Of a DNA stretch of 64,000 nucleotides, positions 54,237 to 63,016 are shown in pieces (the first letter of the stretch is position 1; each line of letters begins with the position of its first letter). Where the stretch lies: assembly GCA_018818595.1 (NCBI GenBank), contig JAHIRM010000050.1:1-64000 (forward strand), given 5' to 3'. The DNA comes from Bacillota bacterium (GTDB taxonomy: Bacteria; Bacillota_I; Bacilli_A; Izemoplasmatales; Hujiaoplasmataceae). Both the position numbers and the translations under genes were made by a program. The notes beneath the pieces were generated by a model. The model searched no databases and was not told the origin of the DNA. It was given only the letters and a program-made list of their open reading frames with translations.

Positions 54237-55528
54237 AAGCATTTATAAATGCCCGAATTTACGATTTTCATACTTTTAGAGAAAACAGTTATGTTCTCTT
54301 TGATGAACAAATCATAGAAATTGGAAAGATGTCTGATTTTACTATTAAAGGCATTGAACAAATTGATTGTGAAGGACAAATTCTAATGCCTTCACTTGTG
54401 TGTGGACATTCACACATCTATTCCACTTTTGCAAGAGGAATGAATGTAGAATTTCATCCTCAGAATTTTATGGAAATTTTGACTCAACTTTGGTGGAAAA
54501 TGGATTATCATATTACAAACGATATCACCTATGCATCAGGAATTGTGGCTTCGGTTGATTTTATTAAAAATGGCGTCACAACCTTAATAGACCATCACGC
54601 TTCTAAAGAGATTATTGGCTCTTTAGAACAATTAAAAAAAGCAGTTTGTGAAGACGCATCTTTGCGAGGAATCTTTGCTTTTGAAACAAGTGATCGCTTT
54701 AATGTAGAAGAAGCCATTCAAGAAAACATACAGTTTATACAAAACGAACACTCTTCTTTTACACAAGGGTTATTTGGACTTCATGCTTCTTTAAGTTTAT
54801 CAGATGATACACTTTTAAACGTTTCAAAAAATCTCCAAAACAATCCAATCCATATCCACGTAGCTGAAAGTAAAATGGATGAACAAGATTCCATTTCAAA
54901 TTATGGATTACGCGTCATAAATCGATTGGATCAATTTAAACTCATCCAAAAAAACAGTATTTTAGTTCATGCTCTTTATGTTAATGATGCAGAACTTACT
55001 ATTATTAAAGAAAGAGAAGCAGTTGTAGCGTTAAACATCTCTTCGAACATGAATAACGGTGTTGGGCTTCCTAATTATAATGCACTTAAAGAGAAAGGAA
55101 TAAAAGTCATCATTGGAAATGATGGACTGTCTTCTTCCATGACGCTAGAATATTTATATCTTTATTATTCTATGCATTTGAAAGAGGAATCACCTCTAGC
55201 TTTTTCACTTGAAGATTTACGTAAAATCATCTTAGATACTTATGAATTTGCAAGTAATCGGTTTAACATAAAAATGGGTAAAATTGAAAAGGGATATGTC
55301 GCAGATTTGTTAACAATTCCATACATAGAGCCCACTCCTTTAAACAAAGACAATGTTTTAAGTCACTTGTTTTTTGGATTGTTTCCTCAATTTAAACCTA
55401 AAAATGTATTTGTTGCAGGAAAACAAGTTTTAACTAATTATCACGTATCACCTGCTTTAGAAGCTTCCTATCTTTTGGCAAAAACAAAAGCCTCAAAGTT
55501 ATGGGAAGAAATCAAGAAAGAAGGTTAA
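54233..55528 (+). CDS. ssnA: SsnA-type putative aminohydrolase
   Basis: A 431-residue metal-dependent amidohydrolase of the SsnA family. The N-terminal HxH type is CGHSHIYSTFARGMNVE (about residues 59-75), then a His-rich LIDHHAS, GLHASLSL, HVAESK with the conserved Glu, VHALYV and IGNDGLSSSM with the catalytic Asp. E. coli SsnA is in the same purine cluster as the xdh genes; its substrate is not settled. It probably deaminates or opens an N-heterocycle. It overlaps the hydantoinase gene by 4 bp and is 4 bp from the next gene. Confidence 0.9.
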   Translation: MKAFINARIYDFHTFRENSYVLFDEQIIEIGKMSDFTIKGIEQIDCEGQILMPSLVCGHSHIYSTFARGMNVEFHPQNFMEILTQLWWKMDYHITNDITYASGIVASVDFIKNGVTTLIDHHASKEIIGSLEQLKKAVCEDASLRGIFAFETSDRFNVEEAIQENIQFIQNEHSSFTQGLFGLHASLSLSDDTLLNVSKNLQNNPIHIHVAESKMDEQDSISNYGLRVINRLDQFKLIQKNSILVHALYVNDAELTIIKEREAVVALNISSNMNNGVGLPNYNALKEKGIKVIIGNDGLSSSMTLEYLYLYYSMHLKEESPLAFSLEDLRKIILDTYEFASNRFNIKMGKIEKGYVADLLTIPYIEPTPLNKDNVLSHLFFGLFPQFKPKNVFVAGKQVLTNYHVSPALEASYLLAKTKASKLWEEIKKEG

Positions 55529-55532
55529 TGAA

Positions 55533-56609
55533 ATGAACTTAAAAACATCGTTTGATGGATTGACTTTAAAAAATCCATTAATGCCAGCTTCTGGTCCTTT
55601 AGTTGGAGATCTTGAAAAATTAATATATATGGTAAATCAAGATTGTGGAGCAATAGTAACCAAAACCATTTCTACAAAAGAACCTCACATTCCAAAGCCT
55701 TGTATCTATGGAGACAAAGAGTTTATCATGAATAGCGAACTTTGGAGTGAATATTCAAAAGAAGTTTGGGTTGAAGAAATTTTGCCTGCTTTTATGAAAG
55801 AAAAAGATCGACCATTAATTATAAGCGTTGGCTATTCAAAAGAAGATATGGAACTTTTAATTCCAATTTTAGATCCATTTGCTGATGCGTTTGAAGTATC
55901 AACTCATTATGTTGGAAAAGATTTATCGGTAATTGCTGAGACTGTAAAAACCATAAGAAAACATACACTTAAACCTGTATATATGAAAATAAGCCCACAC
56001 ATTCCTAGTCCTGAAGATTTTGCAAGAACGGTAAGAGATGCTGGAGCTAGTGGAATTGTTGCAATAAATTCTCTTGGACCTACTTTAAAAATAGATATTG
56101 AAACAAGATCCATCGTTTATGGAAATGATTCAGGGTTTGTATGGACGAGTGGGCCTTCGATTAAACCTGTTGCTTTAGCCATTATTTATAAGATTAAAAA
56201 AGCATTACCCGATTTCACCGTTATTGGTGTTGGGGGTATTAAAAGCGCAGAAGATGTAATTGAATTTTTGCTTGCAGGAGCGTCAGCCGTTCAAATGTTA
56301 TCAGGAGCACTTTTAAAAGGGAAAGATTTATATTCAAAAATCATATCAGATTTACCGAAAGTTCTTCAAAAATATGGTTTTTCTAGCGTTGAAGAAGTTA
56401 TTCAAACAACGCTTACTAATTCTGTGAAATATAGCGCAAGTCTTCCACACTTAATTGAAGACAAATGCATTAAGTGTATGATTTGCATGAAGATATGTCC
56501 CTATTTTGCAATTGATTTCAAAGACAAAATTACGTTTAATTCTAAAAAATGTTTTGAATGTGGCTTATGCGTTTCAAAATGCCCAACTGCTGCAATAGTG
56601 ATGGACTAA
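55533..56609 (+). CDS. PreA/DHOD-like flavoprotein with ferredoxin tail
   Basis: A 358-residue protein: a dihydroorotate dehydrogenase-type FMN barrel (about 1-300: NPLMPASGP, TKTIS, MKISPHI, IGVGGIKSAEDV, GASAVQMLSGAL) and a C-terminal bacterial ferredoxin domain with two sets of Cys ligands (Cys312, 315, 318, 322 and 340, 343, 346, 350). This is the layout of PreA dihydropyrimidine dehydrogenase. The usual N-x-SCPN catalytic Cys segment is replaced by EVSTHYVGKD (residues 121-130), with no Cys, so the reaction may differ. In this cluster it may reduce a ring for opening by the hydantoinase. Confidence 0.88.
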   Translation: MNLKTSFDGLTLKNPLMPASGPLVGDLEKLIYMVNQDCGAIVTKTISTKEPHIPKPCIYGDKEFIMNSELWSEYSKEVWVEEILPAFMKEKDRPLIISVGYSKEDMELLIPILDPFADAFEVSTHYVGKDLSVIAETVKTIRKHTLKPVYMKISPHIPSPEDFARTVRDAGASGIVAINSLGPTLKIDIETRSIVYGNDSGFVWTSGPSIKPVALAIIYKIKKALPDFTVIGVGGIKSAEDVIEFLLAGASAVQMLSGALLKGKDLYSKIISDLPKVLQKYGFSSVEEVIQTTLTNSVKYSASLPHLIEDKCIKCMICMKICPYFAIDFKDKITFNSKKCFECGLCVSKCPTAAIVMD

Positions 56610-56625
56610 ATCAAGGAGGTATCTT

Positions 56626-58722
56626 ATGAAAGATATAAGTGTTTCAATTCCAAAAGTAGATAATCTTGAAAAAACATCAGGTAGTGCTTTGTATGTGAAT
56701 GATTATGATATGGAAGGCATGCTTTATGCTAAAACACTTCGTTCGACGATTTCAAAAGGAAAAATTAAAGAAATAGAAATCCCTTACCTTCCTTTCGGAT
56801 ACGAGATTGTTGATTACAAAGATGTTCCTGGACAAAATATTGTGAAAGTCATCTTTGACGATATGCCAGTATTTGCCAAAAATGAAGTAACCTATAAAGG
56901 CGAGCCTATCTTGCTTATTGTGGGAGAAGATAAAGTTGTTATTGATGAAATCTTAAAACAAATAAAAGTCATCTATATTGAAGAAACACCTACATATGAA
57001 TGGAAAAATAGTTGTTGCCATTATCACTTCACGAAGGGAAATCCAATTTCTGTTTTTAATATGGCAAGTCGAGTAATCACTTATGATTATGAAACTGGTT
57101 ATCAAGAACAAGCCTACATTGAGCCTCAAGGATTTTTAGGTTATCCAGAAGGGAAAAAGATTACCTTAATCGGGTCCATTCAATGCCCTTATTACGTTAA
57201 AAACGCAGTTATAATGGCTCTTGGAGTACCATTTGATGAAGTTAGAATTATTCAAGCATCCGTTGGTGGAGCCTTTGGCGGAAAAGAAGAATTTCCTTCA
57301 TTAATCGGATGTCAATTAGCCGTTGCAGTTGCTAAAATTCAAAAACCAATTAAACTCATTTATGAAAGAGAAGAAGATATGATTTCTTCTACGAAACGTC
57401 ATCCTTCCAAAATTACAATGAGTGCAGCTATAAATGACAAAAAAGAATTAATAGGAATTAAGGCAAAAGTCGGAATTGATGCTGGAGCAACCATTGGCTT
57501 AAGTGGAGTGGTTTTATCAAGAGCATTAATTGCTTCAACCGGAGCTTATACCATTCCAAATTTAGAAGTGAATGGAGATGTTTATTTAACCAATACAGTT
57601 CCAAATGGGGCATTTAGAGGCTTTGGAGCTCCGCAAATGTTGTTTGCCATCGAAATGTTTATGGAACACATCGCAAAAGATTTGTCAGAAGATCCTTTTT
57701 TGTATCGTTTAAAATATCTTGCAAAACAAGGAGATCCTACTTCAACAAATGGGTTATTTCGAGACCCAATTATTATGAAACAAATGATTGAAAAAGCGAT
57801 GGTAGTCTCAGATTACTCTAAAAAAATAAAAGAATTTTCTACAGATAATTCCTTTAGAGGAATCGGTATGAGTTGGTTTTTACATGGATGTGGATTTACC
57901 GGAAGTGGTGAATCAACTCATATTCATGCAAAAGTTAAATTAAGAAAAGACAAACAAAATAAGGTACATATTCTAATTGCTGCTGTAGATATGGGGCAAG
58001 GCGTTAAAACGACAATGAGAAAAGTAGTTTCAGATATTCTAAATTTGCCAATTGATCAAGTAATTTATAATAATCCTGATACGGATTTTGTTCCAGATTC
58101 TGGACCAACAGTTGCCTCTAGAACAATGATGATTGTTGGCGGACTTGTCGCAAGATGTGCCCTTCAATTGAAAGAAAAATGGATCGATTTGGAAGAAATT
58201 ATTTGTGAAGAAAATTACAGTCAACCAGATTATATTAAATGGGATGAATCTACTTTTACAGGAGATGCATATCCTGCATATTCTTGGGGAGTAAATGTTG
58301 TTGAAGTGAAAGTTAATAAAGCAACATATATGACTGATATTGCTGGTGTATGGAGCGTATACGATCTTGGAAAAGCCATAGATGAAAGGATTGTCTTAGG
58401 CCAAGCCGATGGAGGAATCGCTCAAGGCATCGCTTATGGATATTTAGAAGTCATGGAAGTAAAAAACGGAAAAATAATGCAAAAGAATTTTACAGACTAT
58501 ATGATTCCAACCGCATCTGATGTAGGTCAAATGGAAACTTATATTATGGATAATCCTTATCCTTTAGGACCTTATGGGGCAAAAGGCGTGGGAGAATTGA
58601 CCTTAGTAGGTGGAGCACCAGCAGTAGCAAAAGCAATTGAAAATGCAATAAATAGAAAAGTTTTAAAAATTCCTGCAACACCAGAATTGATAATGGAGTT
58701 GATTGAAAATGGCAAACATTAA
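56626..58722 (+). CDS. molybdenum hydroxylase 2, molybdopterin-binding subunit
   Basis: The 698-residue catalytic subunit of a second hydroxylase of the xanthine dehydrogenase family. Motifs: SVGGAFGGKEE, NGAFRGFGAPQ (conserved Arg), DMGQGVKTTMRK, and GAKGVGELT with the catalytic Glu. It is shorter than the first subunit (775) and only distantly alike, so it likely has another substrate. CAAGGAGG precedes the ATG. It overlaps the Fe-S gene by 14 bp. Confidence 0.92.
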   Translation: MKDISVSIPKVDNLEKTSGSALYVNDYDMEGMLYAKTLRSTISKGKIKEIEIPYLPFGYEIVDYKDVPGQNIVKVIFDDMPVFAKNEVTYKGEPILLIVGEDKVVIDEILKQIKVIYIEETPTYEWKNSCCHYHFTKGNPISVFNMASRVITYDYETGYQEQAYIEPQGFLGYPEGKKITLIGSIQCPYYVKNAVIMALGVPFDEVRIIQASVGGAFGGKEEFPSLIGCQLAVAVAKIQKPIKLIYEREEDMISSTKRHPSKITMSAAINDKKELIGIKAKVGIDAGATIGLSGVVLSRALIASTGAYTIPNLEVNGDVYLTNTVPNGAFRGFGAPQMLFAIEMFMEHIAKDLSEDPFLYRLKYLAKQGDPTSTNGLFRDPIIMKQMIEKAMVVSDYSKKIKEFSTDNSFRGIGMSWFLHGCGFTGSGESTHIHAKVKLRKDKQNKVHILIAAVDMGQGVKTTMRKVVSDILNLPIDQVIYNNPDTDFVPDSGPTVASRTMMIVGGLVARCALQLKEKWIDLEEIICEENYSQPDYIKWDESTFTGDAYPAYSWGVNVVEVKVNKATYMTDIAGVWSVYDLGKAIDERIVLGQADGGIAQGIAYGYLEVMEVKNGKIMQKNFTDYMIPTASDVGQMETYIMDNPYPLGPYGAKGVGELTLVGGAPAVAKAIENAINRKVLKIPATPELIMELIENGKH

Positions 58723-59182
58723 TTTTAAATTAAATGGAGAATTTGTCTCAATTGAGGCAAATCCCGGACAACGATTACTCGATGTTTTACGAAATGAATT
58801 CAAATTAACTGGTGTAAAGGAAGGATGCGGAGAAGGAGAATGCGGAGCTTGTGCAGTCTTAATAAACAACGAGATTGTTAACTCTTGTTCCATTCCTCTT
58901 GCAAACATTGATGGATCAGAAATTATAACCATCGAAGGATTTTCAAAGACAAAACAATTTGAAGTGTTACAACATTCTTTTGAAGAAGAAGGAGCCGTGC
59001 AGTGTGGCTTTTGTACACCAGGAATGATCATTGCCTCTGAAAGTTTGCTCCACAAAAATCCTCATCCAACTACTGAAGAAATCAAAATTGGATTATCTGG
59101 AAATCTATGTCGTTGTACTGGATATAACATGATTATTAAAGCTGTTCAAAAAGCTTCGAAGGATGGCGATGGATTATGGTAA
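58709..59182 (+). CDS. molybdenum hydroxylase 2, [2Fe-2S] subunit
   Basis: A 157-residue subunit. The plant-type cluster is GCGEGECGACAV, with a later SC; the second is CGFCTPG with CRCTGY. All eight Cys are present and the motifs are of the standard type, unlike those of the first hydroxylase. Start choice: ATG 58709, 11 bases after GGAG; a TTG at 58703 adds two residues. It overlaps the FAD gene by 7 bp. Confidence 0.92.
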   Translation: MANINFKLNGEFVSIEANPGQRLLDVLRNEFKLTGVKEGCGEGECGACAVLINNEIVNSCSIPLANIDGSEIITIEGFSKTKQFEVLQHSFEEEGAVQCGFCTPGMIIASESLLHKNPHPTTEEIKIGLSGNLCRCTGYNMIIKAVQKASKDGDGLW

Positions 59183-60015
59183 AACAAGTAATTGCAAAAA
59201 CACTTATTGAAGCGTTAAATTACTTAAATGAAGAACCCTATCAAGTTCTAGCCGGAGGAACTGATTTAATGATTCAAAACAGGTCTTCTGCGGATACTCC
59301 TGTCGCATTTAAAAAGAATATTTTATACGTGTCTTCTATTGAAGAATTAAAATACATTAAAAAAAAGAAAAATCAAATTTTAATTGGAGCGCTTACTCCG
59401 CTTGAAACCATAATGAATCACGAGTTAACGCCTGCAATTTTAAAAGAAACAATCTCTGAAATGGCGTCTCCTGCAATAAGACATATCGCAACTCTTTCAG
59501 GAAATATAGGAAATGCTTCTCCAGCTGGAGACAGTTTAGTGCCTTTATATCTTCTCGATTGTAAAGTAAAACTGGCTTCAAAAGATAAAGAGAGACTGAT
59601 TTTTCTTAAAGATTTAATTGTAGGCCCTCGAATTACTTTATTAGAAGAAAATGAAATGATTACCGAAATCCAAATTTCATGTTTGGATTTTACAAAATCT
59701 TCTTTTGTAAAGGTAGGTGGCAGAAAAGCCGATGCCATTTCAAAAGTATCATTTGCTGGAGCTGTTCTTATCAAAGAAAAAATGATTGTCGATCTTAGAT
59801 TTGTATTTGGAAGTGTTTATAAAACGGTTGTTCGTCTTCCAGAAATTGAACAAAAATATAAAGATTGGACCATTTCTGAATTAAAAGATGCATTAGAAGA
59901 TGTGCTACAAGATTACGAAAAATATATCTTGCCAATTGATGATCAACGTTCAACTAGTGTTTACCGAAAAAAAGTAGCTCTTAATCTATTATCAGATTTT
60001 ATAGAAAATTTGTAA
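59176..60015 (+). CDS. molybdenum hydroxylase 2, FAD-binding subunit
   Basis: A 279-residue FAD subunit with the standard motifs LAGGTDLMIQ (about residues 21-30) and HIATLSGNIGNASPAGD (the usual TIGGN). It accepts electrons from the Fe-S subunit and passes them to an acceptor such as NAD or ferredoxin. The three genes are in the order Mo, Fe-S, FAD, each overlapping the next. Confidence 0.92.
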   Translation: MVKQVIAKTLIEALNYLNEEPYQVLAGGTDLMIQNRSSADTPVAFKKNILYVSSIEELKYIKKKKNQILIGALTPLETIMNHELTPAILKETISEMASPAIRHIATLSGNIGNASPAGDSLVPLYLLDCKVKLASKDKERLIFLKDLIVGPRITLLEENEMITEIQISCLDFTKSSFVKVGGRKADAISKVSFAGAVLIKEKMIVDLRFVFGSVYKTVVRLPEIEQKYKDWTISELKDALEDVLQDYEKYILPIDDQRSTSVYRKKVALNLLSDFIENL

Positions 60016-60044
60016 AAACACACTTTAAGAAAAGAGGCGATTCT

Positions 60045-61769
60045 ATGAATCATAAAGATTTATCTCTTCGCTCAAGAGGAATTGAGTTATCATCTTTGGT
60101 ATTGAAAAACGCTCGTATCATTAACGTGTTTAATGGATTAATCGAAGATGCAGATATTGCCATTGAAGATGGAATTATTGTAGGTATTGGATCTTATAGC
60201 GGAAAAACCGAAATTGATCTATTTCATCAATATGTCTCTCCAGGATTTATCGATGGGCATGTTCACATTGAATCCTCTATGCTTGTACCATCTGAATTTG
60301 CAAAAATCGTCATGCCAAAAGGAACCACCTCTGTTATAGCTGATCCTCATGAAATTGCTAACGTTTGTGGCTTAGATGGAATACGATTTATGATTGAATC
60401 AAGCAAGAAAGTTCCGCTTGATTGTTTTATGATGATTCCATCTTGCGTGCCTTCGACTCCTTATGAAACTTCTGGAGCTAAAATTGATGCAAAAGATCTA
60501 TCTGCTTTTTTAAAAGAAGAAAATATTTTAGGTCTAGGCGAAGTAATGGATTACCCTGGAGTGATTTTAGGTAAAGACGATATCTACGATAAAATTAATA
60601 TCATGAAAAACCATCCAATAGATGGACATTCTCCTGGAATTTATGGGAAAGAGTTAAATGCTTACATTATGTCTGGAATTCAAACTGACCACGAAGCCAC
60701 TTCACCTTTGGAATTAATGGAAAAAGTATCAAGAGGAATGTACATTCATCTAAGAGAAGGTTCAGCCACAAGGAACGTAAAAGCCTTATCTGTCGCTGTT
60801 AATCCCCTTAATTCTCATCGATTGCTTTTTTGTACAGATGACAAACACCCAGAAGACATTAAAAAAGAAGGTCACATTAATTACAATATCAATCTAGCTA
60901 TTGAAAATGGAGTTGATCCCATTTGTGCGATTCAAATGGCAACCATTAACGTTGCCACTTGTTATCAATTAAAAGGGTATGGTGCTATTGCACCTGGGTA
61001 TGTTGCAGATCTAGTTGTTTTCGATAACCTTTTGTATATTGAACCCAAAATGGTATATAAGAAAGGCACTCTTGTTGCTAAAAACAATATTTCTCTCTTT
61101 GAATCTGATACGGCTTTAAATGATTCCGTTTTAAACACAGTTCATATCAAAACAGAAGATATTTCTTTTCAAATCCCTTTAAAAAGTGATAAAGTGAATG
61201 TCATTGGATTAATTAAAAACAATGTTACAACTTTAAAAATAATTGAAAAAGTAAAAGTTGTAAACGGTTTTTACGAACAAGAAGATTCATCGGATTTATT
61301 AAAACTTGCAGTAATCGAAAGACATCACTTCACAGGTAATATAGGACTTGCCCTTGTGAAAGGGTATGGATTAAAAAAAGGAGCAATTGCTTTAACCATT
61401 GCTCATGATTCTCATAATTTAATGATTTTATCGGATAACGATATCGATATGAAAATTGCAATGGACAAAATCATTGAAATTGGTGGAGGAATTGTTTTAG
61501 TAAAAGAAGGAAAAGTCATGCATTCTTTGACATTAGAAGTAGGTGGAATCATGACTTCTAAAGGGAGCGCTCATGTAGAAGATCTTCTTTATAAAATGGA
61601 AAGAGATATTCGAAAAATGGGTGTAAAAGATGAAATAGATGATCCTTTCTTATCTCTTGCCTTTTTATCTCTTCCTGTAATACCTGAATTAAAATGTACT
61701 GATTTTGGATTATTTGATGTTAATTCATTTCAAATTATTCCTTTAGAAGTAGAGGGAGGAGTTCTATGA
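60045..61769 (+). CDS. ade: adenine deaminase
   Basis: A 574-residue amidohydrolase that converts adenine to hypoxanthine and ammonia. The metal site is FIDGHVHIESSM (about residues 67-78) and TSVIADPHEIANV; a C-terminal domain (from about 360) has EVGGIMTSKG. The size matches known Ade proteins (570-600). Its place after two hydroxylases supports a purine route: hypoxanthine is the normal feed for a xanthine dehydrogenase. The ATG follows AAGAGGCG. It overlaps the threonine synthase-like gene by 4 bp. Confidence 0.93.
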   Translation: MNHKDLSLRSRGIELSSLVLKNARIINVFNGLIEDADIAIEDGIIVGIGSYSGKTEIDLFHQYVSPGFIDGHVHIESSMLVPSEFAKIVMPKGTTSVIADPHEIANVCGLDGIRFMIESSKKVPLDCFMMIPSCVPSTPYETSGAKIDAKDLSAFLKEENILGLGEVMDYPGVILGKDDIYDKINIMKNHPIDGHSPGIYGKELNAYIMSGIQTDHEATSPLELMEKVSRGMYIHLREGSATRNVKALSVAVNPLNSHRLLFCTDDKHPEDIKKEGHINYNINLAIENGVDPICAIQMATINVATCYQLKGYGAIAPGYVADLVVFDNLLYIEPKMVYKKGTLVAKNNISLFESDTALNDSVLNTVHIKTEDISFQIPLKSDKVNVIGLIKNNVTTLKIIEKVKVVNGFYEQEDSSDLLKLAVIERHHFTGNIGLALVKGYGLKKGAIALTIAHDSHNLMILSDNDIDMKIAMDKIIEIGGGIVLVKEGKVMHSLTLEVGGIMTSKGSAHVEDLLYKMERDIRKMGVKDEIDDPFLSLAFLSLPVIPELKCTDFGLFDVNSFQIIPLEVEGGVL

Positions 61770-63016
61770 AATACGTAAAAGGATATGAGTGTAGTCTTTG
61801 TCATAAATTTTTTCCAATTCAAGAAGAATTATTTACTTGTCCTGATTGTGGCGAAAAAGGAATTTTAGATATCATCTATGATTATGAAGCTATGAAAAAG
61901 GAAGTTACAAAAGAATATTTCTTAAAGAATTCTGAAAAATCGATGTGGCGCTATCATTTGCTTATGAGTGTCAATGAAGAACTACTTGAAAAGACCTTAA
62001 AAGTAGGAAATACTCCACTTTATACGTCTTTTAATTTAGCTTCAATCATTAACGTAAAGACACTTTACATAAAAGATGAAGGATTAAATCCAACTCAATC
62101 ATTAAAAGATAGAGCATCCGCAGTGGCGGTTATAAAAGCTATGGAAAAGAACCAAACAACTCTTGCTTGTTCTTCAACTGGAAACGCTGCTTCAAGTCTT
62201 GCAGGTAATGCAGCTAGAATGGGTCTAAATACAGTTATTTTTGTACCGAAAAGAGCTCCAGTTGGTAAATTAACACAATTGTTATATTATGGAGCGACCG
62301 TTATTAAAGTAGATGGAGACTATAAAGATGCTTTTCAATTATCTAAACTAGCAATCAATCATTATAAGTGGTATAATCGGAATGCTGCCATTAATCCTCA
62401 TTTAGTTGAAGGGAAAAAAACAGTAGCTTTCGAAATTGCAGAACAGCTACAATTTAAACCAACGGATTGGGTTGTAGTATCAGTGGGAGATGGGTGTACC
62501 ATAGCCGGCGTGTACAAAGGATTTTATGATTTGTTTCGTCTTGGACTTATCGATAAAATCCCGAAATTATTAGGAGTACAAAGTGAAGGTTGCTCTCCTT
62601 TCGTTGAGGCTTACGAAAGTGGATTACCTCTTGCAGAAGCTGAAGAATTAACCATTGCAGATTCGATTGCAGTTGGAATTCCAAGGAATCCTATTAAGGC
62701 CATTAATGCTGTTAAACTTTCTTTGGGTTCATGGATGAAAGTATCAGATAAACTTATACTAGATTCAATGGTTTTACTTGGAAAAACAGAAGGAATTTTT
62801 GCGGAACCCGCAGCTGCAGCTTCGCTTGCGGGCCTGATTCAAGCTAGAAAACAAAATGTAATTACAAAAGAAGATTCTGTTACAATTATTGTGACAGGAA
62901 ATGGATTAAAAGATACCCAAAATGCATTAAAAGCGATTCAAGAACCGCCTACTTTAAAACCAAATTTAAGCGAATTAATAAATTATTTAAAGACTAGAGG
63001 AGAAAACGATGAGTAA
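61766..63016 (+). CDS. threonine synthase-like PLP enzyme with zinc ribbon
   Basis: A 416-residue fold-type II PLP enzyme. The N-terminal zinc ribbon (CSLC at residues 9-12, CPDC at 25-28) is followed by the PLP-binding Lys114 in TQSLKDRAS, the phosphate site SSTGNAASSLA, and a late GNGLKDT. Its closest type is threonine synthase, but it is not near any threonine genes (hom or thrB). In the purine cluster it may act as a lyase on a diamino or amino acid such as the YgeX enzyme does; that is inference. It overlaps ade by 4 bp and the next PLP gene by 8 bp. Confidence 0.88.
   Translation: MKYVKGYECSLCHKFFPIQEELFTCPDCGEKGILDIIYDYEAMKKEVTKEYFLKNSEKSMWRYHLLMSVNEELLEKTLKVGNTPLYTSFNLASIINVKTLYIKDEGLNPTQSLKDRASAVAVIKAMEKNQTTLACSSTGNAASSLAGNAARMGLNTVIFVPKRAPVGKLTQLLYYGATVIKVDGDYKDAFQLSKLAINHYKWYNRNAAINPHLVEGKKTVAFEIAEQLQFKPTDWVVVSVGDGCTIAGVYKGFYDLFRLGLIDKIPKLLGVQSEGCSPFVEAYESGLPLAEAEELTIADSIAVGIPRNPIKAINAVKLSLGSWMKVSDKLILDSMVLLGKTEGIFAEPAAAASLAGLIQARKQNVITKEDSVTIIVTGNGLKDTQNALKAIQEPPTLKPNLSELINYLKTRGENDE

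Noticed and set aside
48609-58722. Selenocysteine in the molybdenum hydroxylases
   Set aside because: Both Mo subunits read through without an internal TGA, and no selD or SECIS was seen. A labile selenium ligand cannot be judged from sequence.
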